A DNA stretch of 64,000 nucleotides from Roseimicrobium gellanilyticum (GCF_003315205.1 NZ_QNRR01000011.1:124001-188000), one strand, 5' to 3'. Positions 33,964-42,356 are shown, numbered from the stretch's first letter. Program-made: numbers and translations. The notes: generated by a model not told the origin, from the sequence alone.

Positions 33964-35463
33964 TCAGAACTGGACAGCTTGCAAAGCACGCAGGCGTTGG
34001 CGGAATGTGTGGAGTTCCTTGGTGCCTGCCTTTTGTTCCCGCAGCGCGATCCGCAGCTTGGTGCCGAGGTCGCGCAGTTTGTCCTGGGACTGGCTGTGGT
34101 AGGCGCGAAGTTCGTCCACCAGTTCGATGGCGTGTTCCATCTGACTCTTGTTGGCCGAGTTTGGCGAGGCATTGTGATCGCCGCTTTGGAGAGAGGCCAC
34201 GTTTGGTGGCGTCTCGAGCGATGCTGGGCTGGCCTCAGTCTGTTCTAGCGCAGGTGTGGGCGTTGCTTGTGGTATCGTGGCCTCCGCCTCCCTTGCTGGC
34301 ACTTCTGATGTACTGGGCGTAGTTTCGCTCGGACCGTTCGGTCGCAAGGGCATGACGATCATCTGGCGCCCCCCTTCGGTGAACCGCAGGGGTGAGATTT
34401 CGTCGATGAGGCCAATGGTGCAAAGACCGAAGCCCAGCGCCTTGGCCAGGAATCGCCGATCCACAAAGACGCGCTGGTCCGGACCTTTTGCCTCTACGTT
34501 GGGCAGGGGCACCCGGGTCCAGTCTCGGTCTTCAGGCGCTTTAGCCAGCAAGGCGGCTTCGCCATGGTCCCAGGCAATGCCGATGGTCTGATGCAGTGGC
34601 TCATGGCAGGGCAGGCGATTGATGGCCTGTTGTACCTGTTCCACAGTGTCTGCACCGAGGACCAGGGTGGTCTTGGTGGACGCTGCGTCCGGTACAGCAA
34701 CTTTCCACTCTGGGTAGTTGCCGGTCAGTTGCCGGGTGATGAAGCGCCAACGGCGGCTACTCAGCTGCACCCAGCCTGGGACGTCCGTCTCTTGCGAGGG
34801 AGTCACCTTGAGCCGCCAGTTGCCGTCGAGGGCAAAGTCCCGCCAGCCCAAAAACTTGTGCTTGGGCAGCACCATGGATTGGGTGAGCGGCAGTGTGAAT
34901 GAGTTGCTGCTGTAGAGATGTTTGCCATCGGTGCCCACCACGTAGTGAGCCCCAGCTTTGGAAACGTCAATGCAGGCGCTTTGGAGGATGTAGCGGCCGG
35001 GATCGCCGCTGGAACACTCCAGCGCCTCCAGCAGGGATTGGCGGAGGGTTTCAGGGAGCGGGATGGGCTCGCCTTTGAGCTTTGGCACTTCGGGAAACTC
35101 ACCGACCGGGAAGGCCCGGATCTTGGCCTCGCCGGTCTGTCCTGCCAGGGGGAACCTGAGCAGCGCAGTGTCTTCTGAGGCCGGTTCCAGTTGGAGGGTT
35201 TCGCCCTTGCCGCAGTTCTTGCTGAGACGCTGGAGGTCTTCGAAGGAAACCACCATGGCGCAGGGACTGCCCTGACCGGGCTGTTCGAGGCGCATGGTGA
35301 CGAACCGATCGAGGTCAGTGGCGGTGAGGCACACCCAGCCGTCGGCGGTGCGTTCCACCTGGATGCCGCCGAGGATGGGCAGGGTAGTGTGGCGATTGAT
35401 GACTTTGCTCAGGCCGGTGAGCGCGGGTTTGAGTTCATTGAGGGGAAGGGAAATCGGATTCAT
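33964..35463 (-). CDS. DnaN-like sliding-clamp paralogue with coiled-coil extension
   Basis: 499 residues from ATG 35463 (AAAGGACAACC leader); the longer open frame to 35958 runs through the terminator and the neighbouring gene. Residues 1-370 follow the beta-clamp pattern: LPLNELKPALTGLSKVINRH, TLPILGGIQVE, DLDRFVTMRL, GRYILQSACID, VGTDGKHLYSS, LTGNYPEW and a clamp-like end RFTEGGRQMIVMPLRP. A Pro/Ser/Thr linker and a coiled-coil tail (MEHAIELVDELRAYHSQSQD...LRDLGTKLRIAL) add about 125 residues not found in housekeeping DnaN. A mobile-element or specialised repair clamp is likely. Confidence is high for the clamp fold, low for its partner. Confidence 0.75.
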   Translation of the reverse strand: MNPISLPLNELKPALTGLSKVINRHTTLPILGGIQVERTADGWVCLTATDLDRFVTMRLEQPGQGSPCAMVVSFEDLQRLSKNCGKGETLQLEPASEDTALLRFPLAGQTGEAKIRAFPVGEFPEVPKLKGEPIPLPETLRQSLLEALECSSGDPGRYILQSACIDVSKAGAHYVVGTDGKHLYSSNSFTLPLTQSMVLPKHKFLGWRDFALDGNWRLKVTPSQETDVPGWVQLSSRRWRFITRQLTGNYPEWKVAVPDAASTKTTLVLGADTVEQVQQAINRLPCHEPLHQTIGIAWDHGEAALLAKAPEDRDWTRVPLPNVEAKGPDQRVFVDRRFLAKALGFGLCTIGLIDEISPLRFTEGGRQMIVMPLRPNGPSETTPSTSEVPAREAEATIPQATPTPALEQTEASPASLETPPNVASLQSGDHNASPNSANKSQMEHAIELVDELRAYHSQSQDKLRDLGTKLRIALREQKAGTKELHTFRQRLRALQAVQF

Positions 35464-35517
35464 GAGGTTGTCCTTTCTGTTTGGTTGAATTGAGGGGTCG
35501 GGTGTGGGCACAAAAAC

Positions 35518-35547
35518 GCCGATGCCACCGCGAAGGACGGCATCGGC
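35518..35547 (-). terminator. Rho-independent terminator after the membrane-protein pair
   Basis: GCCGATGCC (35518-35526) pairs with GGCATCGGC (35539-35547); on the minus strand GTTTTTG follows the stem. It separates the gene ending at 35574 from the clamp gene starting at 35463. Confidence 0.75.
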
Positions 35548-35573
35548 AGTGGTAGGGAACCGCGAGGTTGGGT

Positions 35574-36011
35574 TCAGTGGCGCAGGAGCCAGCGCAGGAG
35601 CAGGCCGCCTGCCACGGCAATGAGCACGCCTGCACTGAGGCGTCCCGGAATCTGCGCGAGATTGGAGCAGATCTGCAGCAGGGCGGCTGACCAGGTAGTG
35701 AGATGTTCCAGGAATACTGCCACCAAGGGACTGATGCACAGTAGTGGCACCGCAGTGAACAGTGCCAGCAGCAGGCAGCGGCGGCACCATTCGCGAAGCA
35801 GGCCGTTGGGGGACAGCCAGAACTCGAAGCGATGCAGCGTGTGATGCAGGACCGTGGTCGAGCGAGCCAGATGGCCTTGTCGGGGAAGCGAGCGATCCAC
35901 GCGTGGTGGTGCCAGCGGTATTGCCGACAATTTCCACCGCGAGATGGCCAGAGACCACTCTTTCCGATTCGAAACCTCGTGGGGAGGTTCGTTGTCAGGA
36001 GACGTTGTCAT
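35574..36011 (-). CDS. Membrane protein of unknown function
   Basis: 145 residues from ATG 36011. Charged N-terminal half (residues 1-75), then two hydrophobic segments (LLLALFTAVPLLCISPLVAVFL and AGVLIAVAGGLLLRWLL) joined by a short loop with cysteines. The start lies inside the upstream lipoprotein gene (17-nt overlap), so the two are translationally coupled and probably act together. No family recognised. Confidence 0.5.
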   Translation of the reverse strand: MTTSPDNEPPHEVSNRKEWSLAISRWKLSAIPLAPPRVDRSLPRQGHLARSTTVLHHTLHRFEFWLSPNGLLREWCRRCLLLALFTAVPLLCISPLVAVFLEHLTTWSAALLQICSNLAQIPGRLSAGVLIAVAGGLLLRWLLRH

Positions 36012-36351
36012 GGCTGTCTTCCGCCTCCTTTCGAGTATCGGAGCCAAGGCTCATGCCGATGAGCAGCGCCAGCACCGTGGTGACGCCGGCGATGACAGTC
36101 AGGGTCTGCCACCGGCTGCGCCAGGACTGCTCCAGGGCGAGTCGCTGCTCTGTTTTTTGGTGCAGTTCCTTTTGCGCCTGGAGTTGTTCCTCCAGGATCG
36201 TGTTCTGTTGAACGAGGTTCTCCACCGAGATTGCCGGGATGCTGGAAACTCCATGGTCCCTGGACTCCGGCGGCGTCCGGCGTCCGCACGAGGTCACGAG
36301 GCATATCAGCAGGAGCCAAAGGATGGGATGAATGATGCAGGTAATCTTCAT
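35995..36351 (-). CDS. Lipoprotein with coiled coil and C-terminal TM helix
   Basis: 118 residues: lipoprotein signal with lipobox LVTSC (IIHPILWLLLICLVTSC), a predicted coiled coil (VENLVQQNTILEEQLQAQKE ... HQKTEQRLALEQSW), then a TM helix (LTVIAGVTTVLALLIGMSLG). A lipid anchor at one end and a membrane helix at the other resembles spanin-like or phage-associated envelope proteins, but nothing else supports lysis here. Overlaps the downstream gene. Confidence 0.5.
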   Translation of the reverse strand: MKITCIIHPILWLLLICLVTSCGRRTPPESRDHGVSSIPAISVENLVQQNTILEEQLQAQKELHQKTEQRLALEQSWRSRWQTLTVIAGVTTVLALLIGMSLGSDTRKEAEDSHDNVS

Positions 36352-36432
36352 GGCTATGCAGATGGATGAGGTTAAACCCGCCTCCCAGTGGAAGACGGGC
36401 TTGGCATGTGGATGTGAGCAGCGAGGTGCCCT

Positions 36433-37509
36433 TCAGACCGTAACCGGCTCGGGTTTGTATTTGAGCTGGGCGGTAGTGCACTCTTCCGCGCGGATGTCCT
36501 CCCTTGGACCGAGATACACTGGCTGGTAGATGGAGCCGGACTCACGGAAGGCGTACAGGTAGCGGCATTCCACAATGGTGCCCGGAGCCGGGACATTGTG
36601 GTTGGGTGGAATAGTCACGTTGCCCGCGGACACGACGCGGTCCCCATCAAAGAGGATCAGGGACACGCTGCGTTTGGGGTTGGGCTTGGTGACGATGAAG
36701 GAGGCTGTCTCGCAGAACTTGTACTTGAGCTGCATTCCTCCCGAGGCGGGACGGCCCGGAGTGTACGGAGCCATCATGTGTCTGAAGACCGCCCCTTCGC
36801 GATGCTCGCGCTGAAGCCGCGTGAACATTTCCCGCTTGGCACTGAGCTGGCAGGCGATGTCCACGAGTTTGAAGTGCGGAGGAATGGAGACCTTGAGGAA
36901 CTTGCTCAGACGCACGAAGCGTTCGGCGTAGCCCTCATGGCGCAGATCCTCGCTGTGGAGGCTCAGGGCATCGAACACGTGAAGCACGTCGCCCAGACCT
37001 TCTCCATCGAGGATGAAGTCGGCAGTGCAAGCCAGGGCGCTCTCCACCATGGTTTGGGGAAGAGCGGTTTCCTGGCCGAGGCGATTGATGCCGGTGATGG
37101 TGGTGCCTTCCTTGCGGATGAGGAGACGCCGGCCATCGATTTTCTCCTGCAGCCACCAGTCCGGGTGAGTGAGCAGTTCCTGGACTTTCTCCTCCTCAAC
37201 GGGATTGAGGAGTTGGCAATGGATGCCGGTAGGTGCTTTGGCGGTTGCCGGGAGGGTGGCGGCGGTCACGCCGCCGTTGCCATCAGCTACCAGATAGCCT
37301 TTGGCAGTTTTCTCGCGCACCAACTTGTCGAAGGTGCGCTTGGCTTCGTCGTGCCTGACTGGTGTGGGTGTCTTGGTGCCTGCGTTGAGGGTCGAACCGC
37401 GACGGCCATAGGCGAAGGTGACGACATATCCGCCGTCCTTGGGCACAATGGAGGCCTGGTAGACTTTGTCAGAGGCGCCTTCGCGGTAGTAGAGGGAGAT
37501 GCTTTCCAT
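36433..37509 (-). CDS. WGR domain-ATP-dependent DNA ligase fusion
   Basis: 358 residues from ATG 37509 (AAAGGACTCCAACCC leader). Residues 1-75 are a WGR domain (LYYREGASDKVYQASIV, VVTFAYGRRGSTLNAGTKT), the fold that binds DNA ends in PARPs. From about 100 comes an ATP-dependent ligase core: motif I EKIDGRRLLI with the adenylated Lys, motif III-like ADFILDGEGL, motif V-like GGMQLKYKF and an OB part (VVSAGNVTIPPN). About 120 residues shorter than typical LigD ligases. Suggests end recognition plus ligation, and fits with the neighbouring nuclease and clamp. Confidence 0.8.
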   Translation of the reverse strand: MESISLYYREGASDKVYQASIVPKDGGYVVTFAYGRRGSTLNAGTKTPTPVRHDEAKRTFDKLVREKTAKGYLVADGNGGVTAATLPATAKAPTGIHCQLLNPVEEEKVQELLTHPDWWLQEKIDGRRLLIRKEGTTITGINRLGQETALPQTMVESALACTADFILDGEGLGDVLHVFDALSLHSEDLRHEGYAERFVRLSKFLKVSIPPHFKLVDIACQLSAKREMFTRLQREHREGAVFRHMMAPYTPGRPASGGMQLKYKFCETASFIVTKPNPKRSVSLILFDGDRVVSAGNVTIPPNHNVPAPGTIVECRYLYAFRESGSIYQPVYLGPREDIRAEECTTAQLKYKPEPVTV

Positions 37510-37563
37510 GGGTTGGAGTCCTTTCTGTCGAGGTTTGGAGTTTGAGTTTCGGGGTGAAAACAG

Positions 37564-37598
37564 AGCGACCCGCACACCGGAAAGGCGTGCGGGTCGCT
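37564..37598 (-). terminator. Terminator after the Cas4-like nuclease gene
   Basis: AGCGACCCGCAC (37564-37575) pairs with GTGCGGGTCGCT (37587-37598); on the minus strand CTGTTTTC follows the stem. The WGR-ligase leader lies just beyond. Confidence 0.75.
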
Positions 37599-37624
37599 TG
37601 TTGGTTGAGGTGGATGGTCGTTCG

Positions 37625-38461
37625 CTACTTCCAGCGCCGGCATTCGTTGAAGAACTCACAGCTGGCGCACTGCATCCCGGGCGAGGGAACGAAGTCGCCA
37701 CGCTGGAGGCCGGTCTGGTACGCGTCCATGAGATGGAACAGCCGGGTTTGCTGGTCGTCACTCATGGGTGGCATGGGAGTGATCACCACCTTGGGGTTCT
37801 TGAGTTTGACCAGGTGATGCAGTTCCAGCCCCAGCTCGCGCTGCCCGGTATTGTGCCGGTACAGCACGGCGTAGCCGCTGGTCTGCACTTCGTGGGTGTG
37901 AGCCACCTTCTCCGGGTTGGGGGTGGTGGATGAGGTCTTGTAGTCGATGATGCGGCGTTGTAGGACCAAATCGAGGATGCCCACCAGACGAGGCAGACCG
38001 TGCTGGCGCAGGTCTGCTTCGATAGACACCTCGATTGCATCCGGCTTGAGATCCTCCGGGAGGGGATGCTCCCGGAGGTACGTCTCGAATAGGCGCCAGC
38101 CGATGGCCTTCTCCTCGGCCTCGGAGCTGGCCCAGTCCACCTTGCCCTCGCTCTCATCCGTCCACGCTGCAGAGTATGCGTCGTGGAGGGCTTTGAGTGA
38201 GAGTGGCTGCTGGAGCCAGCGGGCTCGGTTGCGGGCTTTGAGCGCTACATGCACGGCATTGCCGACATGCAGGGCTGGAGTCTTGGGCTTGGGAATGGAT
38301 AGCACGTATCTAAAGAAGAACTTCAACCGGCATTGCAGGAACAGCGTCAGCCGGGAAGCTGACACGGCCTGCAGGAGTTCAGCGATGATGTCTTTTTCGG
38401 CCCGTGTGCTTGCCTCCGGGGTGGAGACAGGCGTCTTGGGCTGGGTGGTGCGGGCACTCAT
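37625..38461 (-). CDS. RecB/Cas4-like PD-(D/E)XK nuclease with Cys cluster
   Basis: 278 residues from ATG 38461, overlapping the upstream gene by ATGA. ASRLTLFLQCRLKFFFRYV and HVGNAVHVALKARNRA are the N-terminal Cys and motif I of the Cas4/RecB family. Catalytic LPRLVGILDLVLQRRIIDYKTSS has the D...DYK arrangement, and Q-motif-like VQTSGYAVLYR follows. The C-terminus MQCASCEFFNECRRW carries three Cys that, with the N-terminal one, would bind a 4Fe-4S cluster. Likely a DNA exonuclease working with its coupled partner (38458-39051). No cas genes or CRISPR are present, so it is not part of adaptation. Confidence 0.75.
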   Translation of the reverse strand: MSARTTQPKTPVSTPEASTRAEKDIIAELLQAVSASRLTLFLQCRLKFFFRYVLSIPKPKTPALHVGNAVHVALKARNRARWLQQPLSLKALHDAYSAAWTDESEGKVDWASSEAEEKAIGWRLFETYLREHPLPEDLKPDAIEVSIEADLRQHGLPRLVGILDLVLQRRIIDYKTSSTTPNPEKVAHTHEVQTSGYAVLYRHNTGQRELGLELHHLVKLKNPKVVITPMPPMSDDQQTRLFHLMDAYQTGLQRGDFVPSPGMQCASCEFFNECRRWK

Positions 38462-39051
38462 GATGAGACGGCAGGTTCGTGTTGGGATGATGACGGCTGC
38501 CTGCGGCGGTGGGTCTGACGGGGCTGACCCACCTTCGCGAGCAGTTCGTCCAAGAGCTGGGAGGCCTGCATCTTGTTGAGCTCCCGGACACCGATGCCGA
38601 AGAACTGGCGGGCCAGATCTTCTACCCCTTGCTTGTCGAGGTTGTGCTCGTTGACCAGGCGCAGGATGAACCCGCGCTGGCCATCGGTGCAGTTCCATCG
38701 CTCGCTGCTCGCATTGCCATTGCTGGCCCGAGAGTGACCGTTGACGCTGTTTCCACGGCCATTCCCGTTTCGGGCATGGCCGTTTGTGTGCCCATGGGCA
38801 TGCCCGGTTCGGTGGCCATTGTTCCCCGATTGGTCCACGGCGTCGATGCCGTAGAACTCCCCGGGAACAAAGCCGACCTGCTGGATCTCATGATCAACCG
38901 ATTGCTGAAGAAGCTGGTAGAGCTTCTGGCATTCGGCCTCCACTTGGGAGAGATCGGTGAGTTCCACTTCAACAGAAGCGCTGAAGCTGTGAGAGCTGAA
39001 GCCAGGAAGGCCGAGTTTCTTGCTGTAGTTGGCGGACAGTTTGACTGCCAT
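38458..39051 (-). CDS. Partner of the Cas4-like nuclease with His/Asn/Gly linker
   Basis: 197 residues from ATG 39051 (AAAGGAAACCAACC leader). The N-terminal about 70 residues are mixed alpha/beta (FSASVEVELTDLSQVEAECQ), then a striking linker of GH/NGH repeats (about 85-115), then a helical C-terminal domain (CTDGQRGFILRLVNEHNLDK, GVRELNKMQASQLLDELL). ASQLLDELL-type domains occur at the end of DNA annealing/recombination proteins; this is suggestive only. Coupled to the nuclease gene by ATGA, so the two probably form a complex. Confidence 0.55.
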   Translation of the reverse strand: MAVKLSANYSKKLGLPGFSSHSFSASVEVELTDLSQVEAECQKLYQLLQQSVDHEIQQVGFVPGEFYGIDAVDQSGNNGHRTGHAHGHTNGHARNGNGRGNSVNGHSRASNGNASSERWNCTDGQRGFILRLVNEHNLDKQGVEDLARQFFGIGVRELNKMQASQLLDELLAKVGQPRQTHRRRQPSSSQHEPAVSS

Positions 39052-39113
39052 GAGGTTGGTTTCCTTTCGATTGGGTTTGGTGTGGGATGAACCTTCCACC
39101 CCAGAAACGACAA

Positions 39114-39134
39114 AACCCGGCGCGGGGCCGGGTT
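39114..39134 (-). terminator. Hairpin after the ribbon-helix-helix-like gene
   Basis: AACCCGGC (39114-39121) pairs with GCCGGGTT (39127-39134) around 5 nt; on the minus strand TTGTCG follows. It precedes the leader of the gene starting at 39051. Confidence 0.55.
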
Positions 39135-39165
39135 CGGAGGTGAGGGATGGAAGGAACAAAACTGG

Positions 39166-39390
39166 CTACCGCTTGGAAGCGGTGTCAGCGTGGTCTGGAT
39201 GCTCCTGTATTGCGGATGAGGTCTGTGCTTGCATTTGGGCCAACTGCCATCCCGTAGTCCCTTGAAGGGCCACGGTCAGCAGCTCGTCCACGAGGCGAGT
39301 CATCGGCTTGCGCCGGTGTCGAGCTTCGTGGTAGAGAGCACAGACCACATTCCGCGAGATGCAGGGCACATAGTGCCGGGGACTGGACAT
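39166..39390 (-). CDS. Ribbon-helix-helix-like small DNA-binding protein
   Basis: 74 residues from ATG 39390. The core HYVPCISRNVVCALYHEARH, PMTRLVDELLTVAL and GWQLAQ matches the beta-strand plus two helices of Arc/MetJ-type proteins. It is the first gene of the minus-strand array, 182 nt from the divergent arsR1, so it could be a regulator of the array. An in-frame ATG at 39423 is less likely because it lacks the family's usual N-terminus. Confidence 0.5.
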   Translation of the reverse strand: MSSPRHYVPCISRNVVCALYHEARHRRKPMTRLVDELLTVALQGTTGWQLAQMQAQTSSAIQEHPDHADTASKR

Positions 39391-39527
39391 GGTGAATGAA
39401 GCAACCGGTAGGAGGTGCTTCACAAGTATATGACACGGCGAAGCAGCCTATTGCAGTGAGGTCCTCAGGCCGGACCGGCTGAAGTGGCGACACCAGTGCA
39501 TTCTGACTTTTTTGTAACATTTCCAGC

Positions 39528-39566
39528 CGATTCGAGATTTGACGAATCGTAAATTACCGATACGAC
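39528..39566 (+). promoter_or_regulatory. arsR1 promoter and operator
   Basis: CGATTCG (39528-39534) and CGAATCG (39543-39549) form a perfect inverted repeat overlapping a TTGACG -35 (39539-39544); TACGAC at 39561 is a plausible -10 with 16-nt spacing. TTACCGATAC at 39554-39563 is repeated exactly before arsR3 (44906-44915). Confidence 0.5.
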
Positions 39567-39572
39567 TCAGGC

Positions 39573-39989
39573 ATGGAAAGGTCGATTGCCGTCGCTCATG
39601 CCCTGGCTGATGAAACTCGCTGGCGCATCGCAGCGCTTATGACTGACGAAGCACTGTGCGTCTGCGAGCTGGCCGACGTGCTCGAAATGGCCCAGTCCAC
39701 CGTGTCCAGTCACTTGCAGGTGATGCGAAAGGGAGGGCTCGTCACTGTGGAGAAGGAAGACAAGTGGGCCTACTATCAACTGTCTGAAGAAGTGCTGCCC
39801 GTATGGAATGCGCTGCGAGCACTCGAAGCAGAAAAGGCCGACAAAACCTTGGACCGCGATCGCAAAAAGGCCATTGCGCGGTTGGCATTAAGAGGGCGCA
39901 GCGAATGCAAAGGGCCCCGTCGCAGCATTCCTCCCCTAAGAACTGCGCCCCAGCTCGGCACCGGCATGCGCAAGGCGCAGCCCGCTTGA
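39573..39989 (+). CDS. arsR: ArsR-family arsenic-responsive repressor 1
   Basis: 138 residues. Winged-helix HTH: DETRWRIAALMTDEALCVCEL, where the CxC at 29/31 is in the arsenite-sensing helix; AQSTVSSHLQVMRKGGLV recognition helix; wing KWAYYQL. The C-terminal about 45 residues are basic and proline-rich, longer than usual. First gene of arsR-gapdh-arsJ. A repressor released by As(III) is expected, binding its own promoter. Confidence 0.88.
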   Translation: MERSIAVAHALADETRWRIAALMTDEALCVCELADVLEMAQSTVSSHLQVMRKGGLVTVEKEDKWAYYQLSEEVLPVWNALRALEAEKADKTLDRDRKKAIARLALRGRSECKGPRRSIPPLRTAPQLGTGMRKAQPA

Positions 39990-40013
39990 TTTTCAATCTC
40001 TCACACAACATCT

Positions 40014-41024
40014 ATGGCAACACGCATCGGCATCAATGGTTTCGGCAGAATGGGACGTCTCGCGTTACGCGCAGGCTGGGCCTGGCCTGAAGTAGAGTTT
40101 GCTCACATCAATGAAATCGGTGGCGACGGAGCCACTTCTGCACACCTGCTCTATTTTGACTCCGTTCACGGCCGGTGGGATCGCGAATGTTCTGGCGACG
40201 CCGACAATGTCTTCATCGACGGCAAGACGGTCAGCCACACCAGCAAAAAAGACTTTTCCGAAGTGCCGTGGGGTGATCTCGGGATCGATATTGTGCTTGA
40301 GGCCAGCGGAAAGTTCCGCAAACAAGAACAGCTGGAAGCTTACTTCAAGGCCGGCGTGAAGAAGGTCATCGTCGCGGCTCCAGTAAACACCGGTGCACTG
40401 AACATCGTGATGGGCGTGAATGATCATCTTTACGAGCCCGATGAGCATCACCTGCTGACTGCCGCTTCCTGCACGACCAACTGCCTAGCCCCCGTGGTCA
40501 AAGTGATCCACGAAGGATTGGGGATTCGCCACGGGATGATCACGACACTGCACGACATCACGAATACCCAGTCGATACTCGACAAGCCTCACAAAGACCT
40601 CAGGAGAGCACGTGCCTCCAGCATGTCACTCATTCCCACGACGACTGGTTCTGCGACAGCTATCGGCATGATTTTCCCTGAACTGCTTGGGAAACTGGAC
40701 GGTGTGGCAGTTCGCGTTCCGCTCGCCAATGCATCGCTCACGGATTGCGTTTTTGAGGTCAGTCGCAAGACCACTGTTGCTGAAGTAAATTCACTTCTCG
40801 AGCAAGCGGCAAATGGGCCTCTCAAAGGAATCCTCGGCTATGAAACGCGGCCCCTGGTGTCGATTGATTACAAAGACGATCCACGCTCTTCTATCATTGA
40901 TGCGCTGTCGACCATGGTGACCAACGGCACCCAAGTAAAAATCCTCGCCTGGTACGACAATGAGTGGGGTTACGCCAACCGCTATGCGGAACTGGCGCGC
41001 AAGGTTGCATCGTCACTCTCCTAA
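40014..41024 (+). CDS. Arsenate-associated glyceraldehyde-3-phosphate dehydrogenase
   Basis: 336 residues. N-terminal NAD-binding INGFGRMGR, catalytic Cys in [32 protein letters not shown], and C-terminal [16 protein letters not shown]. Lies directly upstream of arsJ (10 nt), the arrangement in which this GAPDH turns arsenate plus glyceraldehyde-3-phosphate into 1-arseno-3-phosphoglycerate, which ArsJ exports. The whole-protein pattern is a GAPDH of the ars-associated type; a housekeeping role is unlikely in this context. Confidence 0.9.
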   Translation: MATRIGINGFGRMGRLALRAGWAWPEVEFAHINEIGGDGATSAHLLYFDSVHGRWDRECSGDADNVFIDGKTVSHTSKKDFSEVPWGDLGIDIVLEASGKFRKQEQLEAYFKAGVKKVIVAAPVNTGALNIVMGVNDHLYEPDEHHLLTAASCTTNCLAPVVKVIHEGLGIRHGMITTLHDITNTQSILDKPHKDLRRARASSMSLIPTTTGSATAIGMIFPELLGKLDGVAVRVPLANASLTDCVFEVSRKTTVAEVNSLLEQAANGPLKGILGYETRPLVSIDYKDDPRSSIIDALSTMVTNGTQVKILAWYDNEWGYANRYAELARKVASSLS

Positions 41025-41033
41025 GCCTTCGGT

Positions 41034-42299
41034 ATGACGAAGAACGCGGACAACAGCAATGTGCGAAACTACGCTGTAGTCACGGCAGCGTATTGGGCGG
41101 ACACACTGGCAGACGGCGCAATCCGTATGCTGGTGCTGTTCTACTTCTACCAACTTGGCTACACGGCTCTTCAGGTCGCTTCGCTGTTTCTGTTCTACGA
41201 GGTCTTCGGCATCATCACCAACCTCTGCGGAGGATTTCTGGCAACTCGCTTTGGTCTCAAGAGCACATTGTTCATGGGACTCGGCACGCAGGTGGCGGCG
41301 CTCCTCATGCTTGGCCTGATGCCGGCCAGCTCTCTCACCGTTGCGTACGTCATGGTGTCGCAAGCTCTCTCTGGCATTGCCAAAGACCTTACGAAGATGA
41401 GCAGCAAAAGTGCGGTCAAGCTCGTTGCCGGTGAGAGCCAAGGGAGGCTTTACAAATGGGTCGCCATCCTCACTGGGAGCAAGAACGCCCTGAAAGGCGT
41501 CGGATTCTTCCTGGGAGGGGTCATGCTGTCTTTCATTGGCTTTCAGCCTGCGATCTGGACTCTCGCCTCAATCGTCGCTGCAGCCATGCTATTGGCTGCA
41601 CTGCTCATGAAAGGCAGCCTTGGCGTCTCCAACAAAAAGGTAAAGTTCCGTCAGATCTTCTCCCCAGACCGGAAGGTCAATATTCTTGCGCTGGCGAGGA
41701 TGTTCCTCTTCGGTGCCCGCGATGTCTGGTTTGTGGTCGGGGTGCCGGTGTTTCTCTCGTCCGTTCTCGGATGGAAGTTTTGGCAGTCTGGCGGTTTCAT
41801 GGCCCTGTGGGTGATTGGTTACGGGATTGTACAGGCGTCGGCTCCAGCCATCGTGGGAAAGCCGAGGCAGCAGAAGTCCGCGCAGCCCGATGGCGGAACC
41901 GCGACTTTGCTTGCATTCGTGTTGGCATTTCTACCCGCGATCATCGCAGCTGCTCTGTGGCAGAATTTCAGCACGACATTTGTCGTTGTCGGCGGGCTCA
42001 TAGCTTTCGGCATCATTTTTGCCCTCAATTCCGCAGTTCACTCCTACCTCATACTGGCATACACCGATAGCGACAAGGTCGCAATGAATGTAGGACTTTA
42101 CTACATGGCCAACGCCTGCGGTCGACTTGGCGGGACAATTCTCTCGGGCCTCCTTTACCAGCTGGGTGCCGCCCGCTCAGTGAACGGCGGACTAATCTGG
42201 TGCCTGATTGCCTCGGCTATTCTCGTCGCCAGCGCCGGCCTGTTGTCGATCTGGCTTCCCCGGGGAGGCGTGAAAGGGACCGTAGCTGAAGCAGGATAA
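41034..42299 (+). CDS. arsJ: ArsJ organoarsenical efflux permease (MFS)
   Basis: 421 residues, about 12 TM helices. Start YAVVTAAYWADTLADGAIRM and FYFYQLGYTALQVASLFLFY are strongly ArsJ-like; FKL/FRQIFSPDRKVNILALAR marks the central loop and GLYYMANACGRLGGTILSGL the C-terminal half. With the GAPDH upstream it forms the two-protein arsenate resistance route that needs no reduction step. Confidence 0.9.
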   Translation: MTKNADNSNVRNYAVVTAAYWADTLADGAIRMLVLFYFYQLGYTALQVASLFLFYEVFGIITNLCGGFLATRFGLKSTLFMGLGTQVAALLMLGLMPASSLTVAYVMVSQALSGIAKDLTKMSSKSAVKLVAGESQGRLYKWVAILTGSKNALKGVGFFLGGVMLSFIGFQPAIWTLASIVAAAMLLAALLMKGSLGVSNKKVKFRQIFSPDRKVNILALARMFLFGARDVWFVVGVPVFLSSVLGWKFWQSGGFMALWVIGYGIVQASAPAIVGKPRQQKSAQPDGGTATLLAFVLAFLPAIIAAALWQNFSTTFVVVGGLIAFGIIFALNSAVHSYLILAYTDSDKVAMNVGLYYMANACGRLGGTILSGLLYQLGAARSVNGGLIWCLIASAILVASAGLLSIWLPRGGVKGTVAEAG

Positions 42300-42321
42300 T
42301 TTCCTTAAAAAAGGCAGCATC

Positions 42322-42336
42322 CAATGACGGTCATTG
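42322..42336 (+). promoter_or_regulatory. arsR2 operator
   Basis: CAATGAC-G-GTCATTG is a perfect inverted repeat 21 nt upstream of the arsR2 ATG and partly overlaps TTGACG (42334-42339), a likely promoter element. Confidence 0.5.
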
Positions 42337-42356
42337 ACGTAATGTAAAAAGACGTT

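Noticed and set aside
35464-35958. N-terminal extension of the clamp gene
   Set aside because: It runs through a terminator hairpin and the neighbouring membrane-protein gene; the ATG at 35463 has a leader and begins the clamp fold.
35995-36351. Spanin or lysis lipoprotein
   Set aside because: The layout is suggestive but no holin, endolysin or other phage structural gene is present.
37625-38461. Cas4 of a CRISPR adaptation module
   Set aside because: No cas1, cas2 or repeat array nearby; the gene belongs to the DNA-transaction array.
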